Positions 6,589 through 8,224 of a DNA stretch of 8,224 bases are shown here, in pieces. Every line of letters begins with the position of its first letter. Within the stretch, counting starts at the first letter, position 1. A program made the position numbers and the translations under genes. The notes beneath the pieces are model-generated. The model did not search any database, had not been told where the DNA came from, and worked only from the letters and a program-made list of their open reading frames with translations. Origin of the DNA: Pseudomonadota bacterium (GTDB lineage: Bacteria > Pseudomonadota > Gammaproteobacteria > UBA4575); assembly GCA_009839635.1 (NCBI GenBank), contig VXPJ01000025.1:1-8224 (forward strand), written 5' to 3'.

Positions 6589-7675
6589 CGACAATCTGGA
6601 TCAGTTGGAGGCCTTTTGTGCACATGCTGTCGGCCAGGACTGGGTTTGCGCCGATACCGAATTCATGCGCGAAGACACATACTATCCCAAGCTATGTTTG
6701 ATACAAATCGCCACGCAAACCCGGATCGTTTGTATCGACACGCTCATCATAAATGACTTGTCGGTGCTGAATCAGCTTTTTACCTCGAAAACCATCACGA
6801 AAGTTTTCCACGCGGCCCGCCAGGATCTCGAAATCCTGTTCATGGTCAACGGGGAAATCCCGTATCCCGTCTTCGATACGCAAATTGCCGCTAGCGCGCT
6901 GGGCTATGGTGACCAGATCAGCTATGCACAGCTGGTCGACGAATTGTGTGGCGTGCAGCTCGACAAGTCCCTGTCCCGCACAGTCTGGACCACGCGCCCC
7001 TTGCCCGACAAGGCCATTCAGTACGCCGCCAATGACGTGCGGTATCTGTCGCAGGCCTACACACTGTTGAAAAAGGAACTCGATGACAAAGGGCGGACCC
7101 ACTGGGTGGAAAGCGAATGCCAGAACCTGAATGACATGAACAAATACAAACCGGACACCCACAATTTGTGGAAATCGGTGAAAGGGGCCCGAAAACTGTC
7201 GTCGAAACAGTCGAATGTCCTCAGGTGGCTTGCCCGTTGGCGAGACCACGAGGCCATGCAGCAAAACAGGCCAAGGCAATGGATCATGCGGGATGAGACG
7301 TTGCATGAGCTTGCAGTCAAGCAACCCACCAGCACCGCATCCCTGGCACAGGTAGAACTGCTGACCCGGAAACAGCGGGGGCGGTATGCCGGCAAGCTGC
7401 TTGATTGCATGGACAGGGCCATGCAAACACGCAAGGAGGACTGGCCGGAGGTGATCGCAAAACCTGCCCTGTCACGCCAACAGCGCAAACTGCTCAAACA
7501 GGTAAAGGCATTCGTTCGCGAACGCGCCGATCAACTCGGCATCACACCCAACTTCCTGGCCACCCGCAGCATGCTCGAAACGCTGGTCTGCGAACCGGAA
7601 GAATTGTCCAATCTGACGAGCTGGCGTCTGGACCTGATCGGCAATGATCTGAAACAGCTCCTGCAAGAAGAATGA
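6572..7675 (+). CDS. rnd: Ribonuclease D
   Basis: RNase D is a DEDD-family 3'-5' exoribonuclease that trims tRNA and other stable RNA precursors. From the ATG at 6572 the protein has 367 residues, close to E. coli RNase D. All exonuclease motifs are present: Exo I with Asp28 and Glu30 in CADTEFMREDTYYP, Exo II with Asp85 in FHAARQDLEIL, and Exo III with Tyr151 and Asp155 in YAANDVRYL, which makes it DEDDy type. An HRDC domain follows (about 208-285, QSNVLRWLARWRD onward). The C-terminal part ends in LTSWRLDLIGNDLKQLLQEE, like E. coli. An upstream in-frame ATG at 6530 would add 14 residues with no family counterpart; it has a slightly better but still weak ribosome site, so the start is uncertain. 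The chosen start overlaps the divergent chaN-like gene by 17 bases. Confidence 0.94.
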   Translation: MELEIIDNLDQLEAFCAHAVGQDWVCADTEFMREDTYYPKLCLIQIATQTRIVCIDTLIINDLSVLNQLFTSKTITKVFHAARQDLEILFMVNGEIPYPVFDTQIAASALGYGDQISYAQLVDELCGVQLDKSLSRTVWTTRPLPDKAIQYAANDVRYLSQAYTLLKKELDDKGRTHWVESECQNLNDMNKYKPDTHNLWKSVKGARKLSSKQSNVLRWLARWRDHEAMQQNRPRQWIMRDETLHELAVKQPTSTASLAQVELLTRKQRGRYAGKLLDCMDRAMQTRKEDWPEVIAKPALSRQQRKLLKQVKAFVRERADQLGITPNFLATRSMLETLVCEPEELSNLTSWRLDLIGNDLKQLLQEE

Positions 7676-7698
7676 TGAAAATCGGCTGTGCAACCGGG

Positions 7699-7704
7699 TA
7701 TACT
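7699..7704 (+). promoter_or_regulatory. Candidate -10 box for ibaG
   Basis: TATACT is a near-consensus -10 box in the 89-base gap between rnd and ibaG. The bases 16-18 positions before it (around TGAAAA) are a poor -35, and no TG extension is present. If used, transcription would begin near 7711 and the leader would carry the inverted repeat just downstream. Confidence 0.4.
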
Positions 7705-7716
7705 TCGGGATTGGCA

Positions 7717-7735
7717 CAGGTTTTTCTAAAACCTG
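7717..7735 (+). repeat. 8-bp perfect inverted repeat in the ibaG leader
   Basis: CAGGTTTT (7717-7724) and AAAACCTG (7728-7735) are perfect reverse complements separated by TCT. In RNA this would be a compact hairpin ending 12 bases before the AGGAGG ribosome site of ibaG. In DNA it is a 19-bp operator-like palindrome just after the predicted transcription start. It has no T-run following it, so it is not a normal terminator for rnd. Confidence 0.6.
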
Positions 7736-7764
7736 GCTGAATACCGCAGGAGGCCTGTTATTTT

Positions 7765-8010
7765 ATGCACGCAGAGGAAATCAAGACCTTGATTGAAAAG
7801 GGTGTGCCTGACTCGCAAGCCATTGTCAGTGGCACCGAGGGCAAGTATGAGGCAACCGTGATCAGCGAGTGCTTTGAGGGCATGAGCATGGTCAAGGAGC
7901 ACCAGCTCGTCTACTCGACCGTCAAGTCACAAATTGCCAGTGGCGCACTGCATGCGCTGAGCATCAAGACCTTTACGCCATCGGAATGGGAGCAGCAGGC
8001 GGCCAACTGA
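7765..8010 (+). CDS. ibaG: BolA family protein, IbaG type
   Basis: BolA-family proteins bind monothiol glutaredoxins through a shared [2Fe-2S] cluster and act in Fe-S and iron handling; E. coli IbaG (YrbA) also affects acid tolerance. The 81 residues cover a complete single BolA domain. Key stretches are GKYEATVISECFEGMSMVKEHQLVY (26-50) and the helix and strand SGALHALSIKTFTPSEW (59-75), which align with RIHAVSIKAYTPAEW of E. coli IbaG. His63 in HALSI is at the conserved cluster-ligand position. A clear AGGAGG (7748-7753) precedes the ATG by 11 bases. E. coli ibaG lies beside murA and mla genes; here the neighbours are rnd and a probable sulphur-amino-acid gene. BolA proper is longer, so the IbaG subtype fits better. 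Confidence 0.88.
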   Translation: MHAEEIKTLIEKGVPDSQAIVSGTEGKYEATVISECFEGMSMVKEHQLVYSTVKSQIASGALHALSIKTFTPSEWEQQAAN

Positions 8011-8102
8011 TCAAAGTAGGTATTCCCCTCCCAAGCCAGGCGCCCACAAGTCCCGGACTCCTTCAATCAGGATATAGAGCTTGCCATATTTTTCACGTTA
8101 GA

Positions 8103-8129
8103 TTGACAAGAACCGGTAACTGCTAAACT
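8103..8129 (+). promoter_or_regulatory. Promoter for the downstream metY-like gene
   Basis: TTGACA (8103-8108) is a perfect -35 box. TAAACT (8124-8129), preceded by TGC, is an extended -10. The spacer is 15 bases, shorter than ideal, which the extended -10 may offset. Transcription would begin near 8136, about 59 bases before the ATG. The stretch from the ibaG stop to this promoter (8011-8102) shows no gene; it holds only a short palindrome, AGTCC-C-GGACT (8049-8059). Confidence 0.5.
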
Positions 8130-8180
8130 ACATACCCCCATAAATTTTCAGGATACACAGCTGTTCTTGTCTTTTTTTTT
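8105..8180 (+). terminator. 9-bp inverted repeat joined to T9, candidate terminator or attenuator
   Basis: GACAAGAAC (8105-8113) and GTTCTTGTC (8163-8171) are perfect reverse complements, and nine Ts follow the right arm immediately (8172-8180). This is the layout of an intrinsic terminator with a large 49-base loop. The left arm overlaps the -35 box of the downstream promoter, so RNA from that promoter would lack it, while read-through RNA from ibaG would contain both arms. The large loop weakens the case, and a DNA-level role is possible. Confidence 0.45.
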
Positions 8181-8194
8181 AAGGAAACCCGTTC

Positions 8195-8224
8195 ATGAAA
8201 ATTGAAACTCTCGCCATACACAGT
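8195..8224 (+). CDS. 5' end of a probable O-acetylhomoserine sulfhydrylase (metY type)
   Basis: Only ten codons are inside the window: MKIETLAIHS. This resembles the start of O-acetylhomoserine aminocarboxypropyltransferases, PLP enzymes that make homocysteine or methionine precursors and commonly begin M-K-[IL]-E-T-L-A-[VI]-H. The ATG at 8195 follows AAGGAAA (8181-8187) by seven bases, a good ribosome site, and an upstream promoter is present. That a gene starts here is well supported. The product is inferred from ten residues only, and other members of the Cys/Met-metabolism PLP family remain possible. Confidence 0.5.
   Translation, partial: MKIETLAIHS

Noticed and set aside
7712..7728. 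TGGCAC at 7712-7717 as a sigma-54 -24 element for ibaG
   Set aside because: The -24 half is perfect, but the -12 position reads TTTCT instead of TTGCW, losing the essential G; the match is probably chance.
8172..8180. T9 tract as a phase-variation switch
   Set aside because: It lies upstream of the ribosome site, outside any reading frame, and does not change the Shine-Dalgarno to ATG spacing or a promoter spacer. A terminator role fits better.
8113..8194. A SAM-type riboswitch before the metY-like gene
   Set aside because: Such genes are often riboswitch-controlled, but I could not match this leader to the conserved cores I know (SAM-I, SAM-II, SAH). A covariance-model search would settle it.

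Overview
The window looks like ordinary chromosomal core sequence from a moderately GC-rich proteobacterium. Three things favour a gammaproteobacterium: a 347-residue MreB close to the E. coli protein, an MreC whose N-terminus reads [M/I]KPLF like the gammaproteobacterial family, and an IbaG-type BolA protein. A betaproteobacterium is not excluded, because divergent gatCAB/mreBCD blocks are also familiar there. I see no insertion sequence, phage gene, CRISPR array, tRNA or rRNA.

Layout. Positions 1-2874 (minus strand) hold gatC-gatA-gatB, the tRNA-dependent amidotransferase, with gatB cut by the left edge. A 167-bp divergent promoter region (2875-3041) separates it from mreB-mreC-mreD on the plus strand (3042-5536), the cell-shape and elongation module. 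A 59-bp GC-rich hairpin region (5537-5595) lies between mreD and a convergent gene for a secreted ChaN/DUF399-type haem-binding protein (5596-6588, minus). That gene overlaps head-to-head the start of rnd (RNase D, 6572-7675, plus). An ibaG/bolA-like gene follows (7765-8010). The window ends in the first ten codons of a gene that resembles an O-acetylhomoserine sulfhydrylase (metY type), behind a well-formed promoter and a 9-bp inverted repeat joined to nine Ts.

How the genes work together. GatCAB converts misacylated Glu-tRNAGln and/or Asp-tRNAAsn to the correct aminoacyl-tRNA. MreBCD organises lateral peptidoglycan synthesis, but the usual partners mrdA and rodA do not follow mreD here. RNase D trims the 3' ends of stable RNA. 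IbaG belongs to the BolA family that works with monothiol glutaredoxins in Fe-S handling.

The most notable signal is translational. mreC has a strong Shine-Dalgarno sequence and conserved N-terminal codons, but the codon in the initiator position is ATC; no ATG, GTG or TTG exists in frame between the upstream stop and codon 20. The second signal is the inverted repeat before the last gene. Its left arm overlaps the -35 box and its right arm runs into T9, so only transcripts arriving from upstream could fold it. I found no wholly new multi-gene system.
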